64,000 bases of DNA from Meloidogyne chitwoodi (Eukaryota > Nematoda > Chromadorea > Rhabditida > Meloidogynidae), in NCBI GenBank assembly GCA_015183035.1, contig JACZZP010000019.1:496001-560000 (forward strand). Reading direction: 5' to 3'. The translations under genes were made by a program, and so were the position numbers. Positions 1 through 11,467 of this stretch are shown piece by piece. Below the pieces are notes generated by a model that was given only the letters and a program-made list of their open reading frames with translations, did not search any database and was not told the origin of the DNA. Numbering within the stretch: the stretch's first letter is position 1; every line of letters starts with the position of its first letter.

Positions 1-1687
1 GAATTTCTACAAGAAAACGAGAGGTGTTAAAACGAATAGGCTCTTTATGTGAAAATGGAAGTATTCCAAGTTCATTTTTTCCTATCTTTTTTAACTTTAA
101 TTCCTTTACTTTTTCTTCTGTGATGAAATTAATGGTTGCTCCCGAGTCAAATAAACCAATTGAATTACATTTTTTATTAGTAATTTCATTATTTAATATC
201 ATATTACATTGCATTAAAATTACTTCCTTAGGTTTTTCCACTATAGTGAGTACATGATCCGTGGACTCTATTTGATTCACTTGTTCAACCTTATTAAATT
301 CCCTTTCATCTCTTTTATATAATTTAGGACAAATTACTTTATTATGACGCCCTCTACAAATACTACAATCGATTTTTAATCCACAATGAGTTATTGCGTG
401 TCCTTTCTTTAAGCAAAGAAAACATCGATTCTGCTCTGATAAACTTTTTGTCCTAAGATATATTGCTTTAATTTTTTCACATTTTTCTGCGTGATGTGTT
501 CCTTGACAAAAATAACACGAAATTTCAAATTTTCTAAAATTCTTATTTCTACCGTCTCCAGTTTGTACTGTAAAAACTCTATCAAAATTATCCTTTCTAA
601 AATTATTTCGTTTATTATTAAAACCTCTATTATTATTCCAATTATTACCAGGTTTATATTGATTATTAATATTTTTAGAAAATGACTGTACGCATCTTTG
701 TGCTTCTTCTCTAAGAGTAACAACTTCTTCTAAACCCTTTCTTAATTTTTCAACATTCCAACTTATATTTTGCTCTTTTTCCTTTTTTAATAACTCTAAA
801 ATAATATTTTTAGGTAATTTATTTTTAATTGCCATCATGACAATTGATTCATCTTCAACCTTCCCCATCGCCATAAGGGATCTACAAATTCTTTCTACTT
901 CTTCCAAGTATGAACGAAGAGAATAAACTGATTCATTAGCCATAGGAAGACTAATCAATTCGGCATGCAATGTATCTCTTATGGCCTTTTCATTACCAAA
1001 TTGACGCTTCAAAGCGTCCTTGAGTGGTTGGTAATGTTCAGCAATTGGCCTATATCCCATAACCGCTCTCTTGGCTTTACCTCTAAGACACTGAATTAGA
1101 TAGTGAGCTTTTAATCCTGGATCCATTTCTAAGCTATCTACTGTACGACTAAAAGATTGCCAAAATTCTGGCCAAATTAAGGGATCACCATAAAATTCGG
1201 CTAACCTTGTTCTGGGTAAATGGGTGGGTATAAAATAATTTTCCCGACCTTGTGGTTCATTTTTTGGCAATTGCTGCCTCCTTAACTCATTAACTCTATT
1301 TTGATCAACCCCTAATTCAACTGAGAGGTCTGATTGCGTACTCCCATCATCTGATTCATTAGCCAATAAAATTTCAATATCCGCGATGATTTCATGCGCG
1401 TTATCTATCCATTCTGCATAATGATGGCCTCCAGTAGAAAAACCTGCCTGGACTTGTTCTTCCGCTCCTTGCTCATCAGCGGGAAGACCTCGAATATACT
1501 CTTGCCATTGATTGGCTTTTTCTTCTAACCGAATAATTGTCCGTCTTATTTTCACTGACATTTTTCTTAACAAATCTAATCCCTCTGCAGTACGCTCTTG
1601 AGCGTCTAGAACGGGGCGAATTTCATCTATATATTGTCTTAAACGCGTAATAGCAGGTGTCATTGATTGTCTTATTATTCCAGACAT
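1..1687 (-). CDS. BEL/Pao retrotransposon gag-protease, 5' part (runs off window)
   Basis: One reading frame stays open from an ATG at 1687 to the left edge, about 560 codons. Residues ~150-350 match the BEL/Pao gag pattern (DUF1759): an LPRTRLAEFYGDP-type block with FW.SF, a KA.YL..CLRGKA block, then FGN and LR.YLEEVERICR. Three zinc knuckles follow: C-x2-C-x4-H-x3-C, C-x2-C-x4-H-x4-C, and a third of the form CSIC..RH....C. The window ends in a DUF1758-type aspartic protease with the active-site word FDSGATINFITEE. Family knowledge: Gag assembles particles and the protease matures Gag-Pol; reverse transcriptase and integrase would lie further left, outside the window. No stop or frameshift is visible, so this copy looks young. 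The primer-binding site and probable LTR lie just upstream (2029-2967). Confidence 0.88.
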   Translation of the reverse strand, partial: MSGIIRQSMTPAITRLRQYIDEIRPVLDAQERTAEGLDLLRKMSVKIRRTIIRLEEKANQWQEYIRGLPADEQGAEEQVQAGFSTGGHHYAEWIDNAHEIIADIEILLANESDDGSTQSDLSVELGVDQNRVNELRRQQLPKNEPQGRENYFIPTHLPRTRLAEFYGDPLIWPEFWQSFSRTVDSLEMDPGLKAHYLIQCLRGKAKRAVMGYRPIAEHYQPLKDALKRQFGNEKAIRDTLHAELISLPMANESVYSLRSYLEEVERICRSLMAMGKVEDESIVMMAIKNKLPKNIILELLKKEKEQNISWNVEKLRKGLEEVVTLREEAQRCVQSFSKNINNQYKPGNNWNNNRGFNNKRNNFRKDNFDRVFTVQTGDGRNKNFRKFEISCYFCQGTHHAEKCEKIKAIYLRTKSLSEQNRCFLCLKKGHAITHCGLKIDCSICRGRHNKVICPKLYKRDEREFNKVEQVNQIESTDHVLTIVEKPKEVILMQCNMILNNEITNKKCNSIGLFDSGATINFITEEKVKELKLKKIGKNELGILPFSHKEPIRFNTSRFLVEI

Positions 1688-1789
1688 TTTTTACTTTAAC
1701 TAATTATTATTTTTTTTTATACTTTTTAATATTCAAACAAAAATTATTATTTTTCTTTTAAGCTCAAATAACTCCCAGATTAATTAAAA

Positions 1790-1980
1790 TTTGTTCCCTC
1801 GAACGATATACACTTTTTATTCCCTCGAATAATATAATTCAAACTTTTGTTCCTTTGAACACTGAAAAAACTCTCGATTTATACACGTTCCCTCGAACTG
1901 TATAATATTAAAAAAGGTTTGTTCCCTTGAACAAAAAATAAAATAAACGTTAAAATGTTTGTTCCCTTGAACAATACAAA
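1790..1980 (-). repeat. Six dyad repeats (GTTCCCTYGAAC) in retrotransposon leader
   Basis: Between the gag ATG and the primer-binding site, six imperfect copies of the dyad GTTCCCTCGAAC/GTTCCCTTGAAC (one as ATTCCCTCGAAT, one as GTTCCTTTGAAC) occur at about 1793, 1823, 1846, 1887, 1919 and 1960. The half-sites GTTC/GAAC are kept while the middle and the AT-rich spacers vary. Position suggests a leader element (protein binding, dimerisation or packaging); this role is inference. Confidence 0.7.
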
Positions 1981-2028
1981 AAAATTTCTTTTCCTTTTTA
2001 AAAAATAATATTTTAAAAAAAATTATAA

Positions 2029-2042
2029 GGGTCGTGGCACCA
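2029..2042 (-). other. Primer-binding site of the BEL/Pao element
   Basis: The plus strand reads GGGTCGTGGCACCA, which looks like a tRNA 3' end including CCA. Read in the element's direction this is TGGTGCCACGACCC directly after ...AATGACA, the expected end of a 5' LTR (..CA followed by TGG). The tRNA species is not assigned; only the acceptor part fits tRNA geometry. Confidence 0.7.
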
Positions 2043-2967
2043 TGTCATTAAAGCCCCGAGTAGAATAATAAATTTTTATTTATTAATAATTGTAAAGCAA
2101 AAAAGAGAGAGAGTGCGTAAAAACATAAAAATTCTTTCTTTAAATACGTTCAAAAAGAATATCAAAAAATAATATTTTAAATGATTCATATTAATATTTC
2201 TTAAATATAACAATTTTCCTTTCTGTTGGAAACAGATGATAAAAAATGATTAAAATAAACTGAAAAAATAAGGTATATTTTTGAGCCTATATTTTACCAA
2301 ATAAAACAAAATCTTATTACAAATATCTTAAAGGAGGTAAAATTCAATTTTGAAAATAAACATCAAAGTCAATAATTTTGCTATGCTAATAGTTGCCATA
2401 TATTAATCATTAATCTTATGCTTATTTGCTTTAAATAATAATCCTGAATTTTTTTTAATATACAGCTAGCATATCAGTTATTTTTATTATTTTAAAATTT
2501 TTTAGATTAAAGCTCATGGTAGTTTTGTGCGCATGAATGGGTCCAGGAGATTAGCAGAGGATCTAAATTTAATAATAAATAAATTGAAAAGCTCTTTTAT
2601 AATATTATAAAAATTCCAGGTAATATTTCTAAATAAAATATTATAATTTTATTATAAAATTTTTTTGACTATTTTAATTAAAAAATTTTACAAAGATAAC
2701 AACATTATAAAATTTTCAAAATAATGATATGAAAAAAATTCATTAAAATAAACAAACAAAATAAATATAAAGTAAAAAATTAATTCACTTGTTTTGATGG
2801 TCAATTAATGCTAAATCCGAGTAAAATAATGAACAACTATATCAACTTACCATTTCAGGCGAGATCACGTGTTGTGATCATAAATGATCGCCGAGTGTCA
2901 GAATTACTACAATTTTTAAACAAAATTAACATTCGTTCGATGGTTTTCGAGCCTAGAGTGTTAGACA
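2043..2967 (-). mobile_element. Probable 5' LTR of the BEL/Pao element
   Basis: In the element's orientation the segment starts TGTCTAACACTC and ends TTTAATGACA, giving TGTC/GACA inverted ends, and it abuts the primer-binding site. Near its end it has AATAAA-type words suited to a polyadenylation signal. The outer boundary is inferred because the partner LTR is outside the window. It gains some support because a dispersed ~70-bp repeat resumes right after 2967. A nested dyad at 2858-2893 (GATCAC..GTGATC inside GGCGA..TCGCC) lies near the outer end. Confidence 0.5.
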
Positions 2968-5829
2968 GATAATTATTAAAAAGAATAAACATTTAAAAAG
3001 CAAAAATTTATTATCATAATAAATAATGAAAATAAGAATCCGGATGAGCCTAAGTTCAAATTAAATTTTATACTAAGCTTTAAAATAAAAGAAAGCGCTT
3101 TTTTATACACAATTGAAATAGCTACAAAATTTAATATTTATAAATATTTAACTGATATAAATAAATAAATAATATTTGATATTCAAATAAAATAGTTTTG
3201 AGCATTCAAATTTTACTGGAATAGGGATGATCAAAACAGGTAGAAAATTTTAATAAGGTGTTCAACTTTTATTAATTAAAAAATATAAAAATATATTTTA
3301 TACACCTACGATAAAATAAAATTTGCAAAACGCTACATTAAATAAAATAATATATTTAAATATTTAAAATAATTATATATTTCTTTAATTAAAATTATGC
3401 ATTAATTATTTGTCACTTTTAAATTTATTATAAAAGTTTTTTATAATTAAATTAAATTTTAACAAAGAAAAACATATACTACAAGTGCGTTAGAAATTAA
3501 ATAAACTTATATAAGTCAAATAATAATTATTCAATAATTAAATTTATTATTGAAAAAGAATGATTTTTCAATAAAGAAATTAGAAAATGTCGAAAAAGAA
3601 TTTTAATTATTTATTTTAATCATTAAATAATTATTTATTCTTTTAAATTTAAATTAATTAAATATTTATTTATTTATTTTAATCAAATAATTAAATATTA
3701 TTTTTTTTATTTATTTTTAACTTAATAAATATTTATCTATATTTTATCTTTTTACACATTCTTTTTATTTTTATTTATACCACACATACATTCCATATAG
3801 TTAACTTTTGATTTCCGCTTAAAAAAAAATATATTTTAAACACATTTTTTATATATATTTTTCTATTTATATTCCTTATCTGATTAAAATTACTTTTTAC
3901 TTTTACAATTTTCTGGCCTATAAAAAAGAAAATTGTATGGCTTTATTATGTTCATTATTACCACCATCATTATTATTATAAAAAAATATATAAAATTATT
4001 ATTAATCAAATTAAATTATATTAAATTTATTGGAATAAAATTTATTAAATTTATAATTATATTTAATTTTTACATCCTTATTGAAGAGAAATTTTTCTTT
4101 CTCTTCATTTATTATCAAGTAATTCCTTTATCATAAATAGGCGAGAAGCTTCAATTTAATTTTTTTATATAAAATGTTTTAACGCCTAAATTTTTATTCT
4201 TTTTCATAAATATTGTTAATAAATTAATATTATATAAAACACAACTAATAAATTTTATTAACAAAGAAAAAAATATTATTAAACAATTTTTCCAAAATCC
4301 AGCGTAGGAGAAAACATCGACCAATATTTATCTGATCCCTAAATAGGGCAAAAAAGCTAGCTTTTAAAAAATTTAAAATTATTTATTTTTATAATTAAAA
4401 AATAAATATTATTATTAAAATAATTTTAAACAATAAATAAATAATAAATAAATAAAAATAAAATAAAATAATAATCTTTTGTTTGAGTTAAAATTAAAAT
4501 AAATATTAAATTTAATTAAATAAATTAAAAACAACAAGCTATATAAAAAAAGAAAAAATTATAAATTATTTTCAATGGTTAACTTTTAAAAATTCTAATT
4601 TATTAATTTGCAAATCTTTACGCGAAATAATTTTATAAATAAAATAATTTAATTCAGGAAATATTAAAATATTAAATAAGATTGCAATGCTTATAATCTA
4701 TTTAATTTATTTAAGAAAAACTAGGGTATCATTTAATATTTTTAAAAAGATCAAACCCTACAGATTCAACCCAATTCACAATGTGATGGAACCCAGAATA
4801 AAGAAGGTCGTATTAATAATTTTTTTTTAATTTTTGCTAAAATAATAACTCTTTTCTTAATAAATTAAATTTTAAAAATAATTTTATAACAATAAAAAAG
4901 TAAGTATAATAATTATTATAATAATCTGTGATCATCAGATTGTTCAAAACAAAACTTGTTTACAAATTTTATTTAGATAATATTTTTATAGTATAAAAAA
5001 ATTACAAAATTTTATGAATTGACATTTTTGCTAACCTTCATTTCCAATTAATGGCAAAATATACAAAATTGATTTTATGAAGTAAGCCAAGGCTTTCTAA
5101 TTTTTTTATTAATTATAAAATTATTAATTTCACAAAATTTTACTTAAATAAAGTTCAGTTCACTAAGTAAGAAAAATTTTTTAATGAAAATTTAAAAAAA
5201 AAATAAGAAAGAAAAAATTAAAAATTGAAAAATAGTAATCACAAGGGATAGAGAATATGATTATTAAATTTAACCATTTTAAAAAATTAATAATTTTTAC
5301 CTAAAAATTGATAATAATCGAATTATAAATTCTTCAGGACAAGAAAACAAACGAGACGAAAAAAATAAAATTATAAAATAAATATTTAATTAAATTATTT
5401 TTATAAAATATGTTAATATGATGTAAAATTATTTTTTTATAAATTTCGTGATATTAAAGAATTAGAAATTCCAAATGACAATTTTTATTAAAATAATTAA
5501 AAAGAATAAACATTGAAAAAGTAAAAATTTATTATCATAATAAATAATGAAAATAAAATTATTATTAAAACACCGTCACTTAAATTTAAAAATAAACTTG
5601 AAATACAAAAATAACAAGCGTATCGAGAGACCAGCTAACATCAAACAATGATCTCCCTATTTTAAAATTATAAATGAAAAAATAGAACAAAAACACCATA
5701 TTTTACACAAAAATTAATAAAAAACTTTAAAACCCCTCTAATGTTTAAACTGTAAACCTTGTTATGAAAATAAATTATTTTTAAAAAAGTTTCATAAAAT
5801 GTTTTATTTTAAATAATATATTAAATACA
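2968..5829. other. AT-rich intergenic stretch with dispersed repeats
   Basis: No gene is supported here. The sequence is almost entirely A/T runs. Copies of a ~70-bp dispersed repeat (core AAAAGAATAAACATT, then TTATCATAATAAATAATG) lie at 2968-3036 and 5487-5560. The segment ~4365-4520 resembles parts of the 16.3-19.6 kb duplication (shared TTTTGTTTGAGTTAA). Short reading frames such as 3933-4136 have only A/T-driven composition and are not called. Confidence 0.6.
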
Positions 5830-7878
<2,049 letters not shown>

Positions 7879-8448
7879 TGTAATTTAAAAAATATTCTTC
7901 TAAAAATAATAAAGTTGATAAAACTTTGAATCTACAATAAATTAAAATAAATAAAAATCAAAAAAAAATAAATTTTTATATAATATATATTTTTAACAAA
8001 AAAGAATTATAATCAAATTTTATCCTGTTGAAAAAATAAATTTTATGCATATTTTTTTTGTAAATTAAATATAGTTTTTAAATATTTTTTTAAAAATAAT
8101 ATTATAGCACCAAAAAAAAAGTTTTGATTACAAATATACATAAAGAGTCACCAACCGAAAAAGATTATAAAATTTCATAAACGAGGTAAAATTCAAAGGA
8201 CAAAATGGCCAAAAAGAAAACAAAATTTAGTTAAAACTAAAATTTTTAAAAAATCTTTTAAATACAGATTACTTAAAAATTGTACCTAAAATAAAAAGAT
8301 TCTCTTGTTTAGTGAGATGATTCAAAAATCATTTTAGAAGAGAAATTATTTTTTAAAATAAATTAAATTTTGGTCATTATGTCAGTGAGCAAAAAATAAT
8401 ATTTTTGACTTAAAAATAAAATTATGCATTTACCATTACACTCTACTT
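7879..8448. other. Short AT-rich gap between HDAC3 and nud-2 genes
   Basis: About 570 bp lie between the nud-2 stop and the HDAC3 start on the same strand. They presumably hold the HDAC3 promoter and the nud-2 3' UTR. I recognise no specific regulatory motif. The closeness would allow an operon-like pair with nud-2 upstream, but nothing in the sequence proves it. Confidence 0.4.
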
Positions 8449-9549
8449 TTAATTCTTCTTTTCCAAATTATTGTTTAAATGGCCATTTTGTTGATTATAA
8501 AGGCGAAGGTTTACTCCATTTGTAGAAAAACATCCAATCACACTAGGTGATCCACTAGAACTGCTACCAGAAAGAATTGCTGATTCTATTGCCTAAAAAT
8601 TAAAAAATGCTTTTATCCTTATTAAAATAAAAAAACCTCAATTTTATTAAGCATATTTTCTATAAGTCGTTGACGTTCGTTTCTGTCCATATGTTGATGA
8701 TTTTCAATTTTTGGAGATTCTGGAACCATTGTATTGTTAATTTCAGAATCATCTGGCATAATTAAAGTTGCTTCTGTAACCATTCCAACTTCAAAAAGTG
8801 CACAGCGTTCTAAACATTTCTCGTAGCGATCGCCCAAATCGAGAAGCTGTTGAGCATTGATTCTGAATTTTAAAAATTTTGCAGGAATTTTAATTTAAAA
8901 AACCTTTCGCGCCGCTCGAAATTATCATTTTCTTGTTCAACAGCCCTCAATTTTTGACGTAATTCAAGGCATTGTTGTTCAGCAATTGAAATTCTGCTTT
9001 GCATTTGCTCTTCAGATTTAATATGATTTTGATGTTGTTGATGAATTTTTGCCTAAAATATACTTTTTTTAATTAAAAAATCGTTAAGAAAATAAATTAC
9101 AGCTTAATCCAACTCTAAATTAATCGAAAATTTTATAAAACCTTAAGTTCTGCAAGTTCAGAATTTAGCCTCCTTTTAGTAGCCTCAAGTTCAAACTTCT
9201 TTGTATCTCGTTGATTCAGCTCTACCTCCATTTCATTTTCCAGCTCTTTAGAATATTGTTGAAATTCGATGAATTGTTCGCGCTCACGCTCATATCTGAA
9301 AAATCAATTTTATTTTTTAAAGAAGACAAATGGTCTAAATTCTGAAAAATGTCTTCTCACTTTTTAACCCAAAAATGCAGATTTCAATTTTTTAAGATAT
9401 CGAAAAACCTCATTTTTAAATATTATTAAAATATACAGTGAACGAAAATAATCCAATTCTTTTCGCAAAATCAAAACATCAGCAGCTGCAGAACAAGTAC
9501 AAGTTTCATATCCATTTATTTTATTTGTTGAGTGATCCATTAATATCAT
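8449..9549 (-). CDS. nud-2: NudE/NDEL1-type dynein regulator (nud-2 orthologue)
   Basis: Five exons join in frame at about 9438-9549, 9143-9298, 8903-9052, 8635-8864 and 8449-8592. The protein opens with RKELDYFRSL, continues as a long coiled coil (FIEFQQYSKELENEME, then KLRAVEQENDNFERRER, then CLERCALFE), and ends with a second short helix (IENMLNKIEAIESAIL). This order matches NudE proteins: VEFQ..SRELEAELE, ELEQANDDLER, ERNAFLE and a C-terminal VGDLLRKVGALESKL. The family binds LIS1 and dynein for nuclear migration and spindle positioning. Two starts are possible, 9549 (MILMDHS) and 9540 (MDHS). A foldback element abuts this end, so the original start may lie across it: a possible exon piece with ATGGCTCCATC follows a splice acceptor on the far side at ~10,368-10,395. 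Confidence 0.85.
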
Positions 9550-9555
9550 CGGTGG

Positions 9556-10361
9556 TCCGACAATTGTACAGTGGGAAAATTGTACAGTGGACAATTGTAC
9601 AGAAGACAATTGTACAGAGGACAATTGTACAGTGAATGGTGGTTAAGTGGTTTAGTTTAAGTGGAAATTTAAATAATTCAAGAAAGATTAATTATTTTTT
9701 AATCTTATTAAATTAAAAAATAAGAATTATAGTCATTTTCCATTGTTAATTTTTTGAATTTAATACATTAAATACTAAAAACCGGCAAAATCACATGGAT
9801 CCCATTAAGGATTTAAAAAAAAGTCGGGATTTGGAATCCCTTAAAATCTCGAGCAGGATCCCACATACGCTGTTCACTATTATATACGTCCACAGCAGGA
9901 GTGTGCTTCGTACTCGTTCTCGTATTACTCGTGTTTTTGGGATTATTCGTTACTCGTATCTCGTGTTCGTTTTTTATTTTAGATATTCGTTACTCGTATT
10001 CTCGTTCTCTTTTTTAAAATTCAATTCGGCACACCCCTGGTCCACAGATTTGCACCTCAACCCATTTCCCATCCGCAATAAATTGCAGCGAGAGTTAGTG
10101 GTTAGAACAACTGGGGATGGTTATGGAACAACCTCGTTAATCCTTTTACGAATTTCAGGGCTTTCTGAAACATTTAATCTGATTTTGGACTAACATTTTA
10201 ACAAATTTGTCTTATTTACCATTTTTTGTTATAAATTTATCGCTTTACCAATTTTTGTAGGAGTCAAACTAAATCACTTAACCACCTTTACTGTACAATT
10301 GTCCACTGTACAATTGTCCTCTGTACAATTTACCACTGTACAATTATACCACTGTACAATT
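9556..10361. mobile_element. ~0.8 kb foldback/MITE with repeated CAATTGTACAG ends
   Basis: The left end (9556-9655) holds five tandem copies of a ~16-bp word (ACAATTGTACAGTGG and variants), then GGTGGTTAAGTGGTTTAGTTT. The right end (10,265-10,361) holds the inverse: AAACTAAATCACTTAACCACC, then five copies of CTGTACAATTGTCC. Inside are ~600 bp, including degenerate TACTCGT/TCTCGT repeats (~9900-10,015). A 132-codon frame there (9795-10,193) has no recognisable domain and is probably not a gene. The element abuts the 5' end of nud-2. No clean target duplication was found. Confidence 0.75.
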
Positions 10362-10399
10362 GTGATGGAGCCATATCATCTAAAATATTTCTGAAAAAA

Positions 10400-11459
10400 T
10401 ATAAGAAAATTTAACGAAATTTACAAGTTTTCAAAAAATATAAAAAAGTCTTTAACTGTCTTTCTTCTTTCTTATTTTACCACATCTATCGCTTTCGTAA
10501 TAAATAATAATAAAATGGTCGGAAATGAAAAAGTTATAAAATGGTCAATAACGAAATGTTGAATGATGGGAAATTTACTTTTAGATATGTAGGGAAAATA
10601 GAAGTGTATAACTAGAGATTATGAGTTTAACTGAGAAGAAGGAGAAGAGAAAAGTCTACTTCTTTTATTTCTCTTCCTTTTTCCCTTGATACTCAAATTT
10701 CTCCTTTCTCTAATTCTCTTCAGTGCACGAACCATTGAGTCATTAAAGTCAGAAAATTGTTGATTTTGTAAAAAAGAAACAGTTTATACTCATATAATTT
10801 TGTCATACGGCAACACCATTTGTAAAATCAATAATTTTTATGTTTTCTTTTCTTATGTTAAGTTTTTAATCTAAAAATTTTAATTTAGAACTATTTACTT
10901 GTTAAGGAAGGAAATAAAAATTTAATAAAATTTTAGAGATTAAACTTCATTAAATTTATACAAAATTATCATATTCAAATCATTTTGCTATAAATAATTA
11001 TAATTAAAAAAAATTTTGAGAATTATAAAATAGTCTGGGAAATGATATGTAAAAGATCCGAAAACACTCGATATAATATCCAATTCTAAAAATTAATACA
11101 TTTTTATAATTTAATACGTAAATAAAAATATTATAAATATAATATTTTATTTATACATTATTTTGGTGAAATTTATAATAAATTTTATTCAAAAAATTAA
11201 ATGTTCAACTGAACTTGCATAACAAAGCCTATTCAATAATAGAAATTTTTACATTAATATAACAATTAATTTTTTATTATTAATATATTATACTTTTAAT
11301 TTTATTTTATTAAAAAATAAAAAATTAAATTAAACATTAATAACAACTTTTAATTATTTCAATACGGGAACTACATTGGACTAATGTAAAATATAGTATG
11401 CATTTTAATAAAATTAATAATTAAAAATATCTTGTAATATAAAAAAGATCAAACAAATA
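10400..11459. other. AT-rich intergenic stretch
   Basis: No gene is supported. A weak purine/pyrimidine mirror at ~10,630-10,690 (GAGAAGAAGGAGAAGAG against CTCTTCCTTTTTCCC) could fold but is imperfect. Confidence 0.5.
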
Positions 11460-11467
11460 ATTGTTGT

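Noticed and set aside
409..723. 104-codon minus-strand frame in the retrotransposon
   Set aside because: It is a shadow in another frame of the zinc-knuckle region of the long gag-protease frame.
3933..4136. 67-codon frame rich in I, K, F, Y
   Set aside because: Composition is what A/T-rich non-coding DNA gives; no motif or splice context.
9795..10193. 132-codon frame inside the foldback element
   Set aside because: It is driven by TACTCGT/CTCGT simple repeats, has no recognisable domain, and lies wholly in a non-autonomous element.
10630..10690. Hairpin from GAGAAGAAGG / CCTTTTTCCC purine-pyrimidine tracts
   Set aside because: Pairing is imperfect and expected from mirror-like low-complexity sequence.
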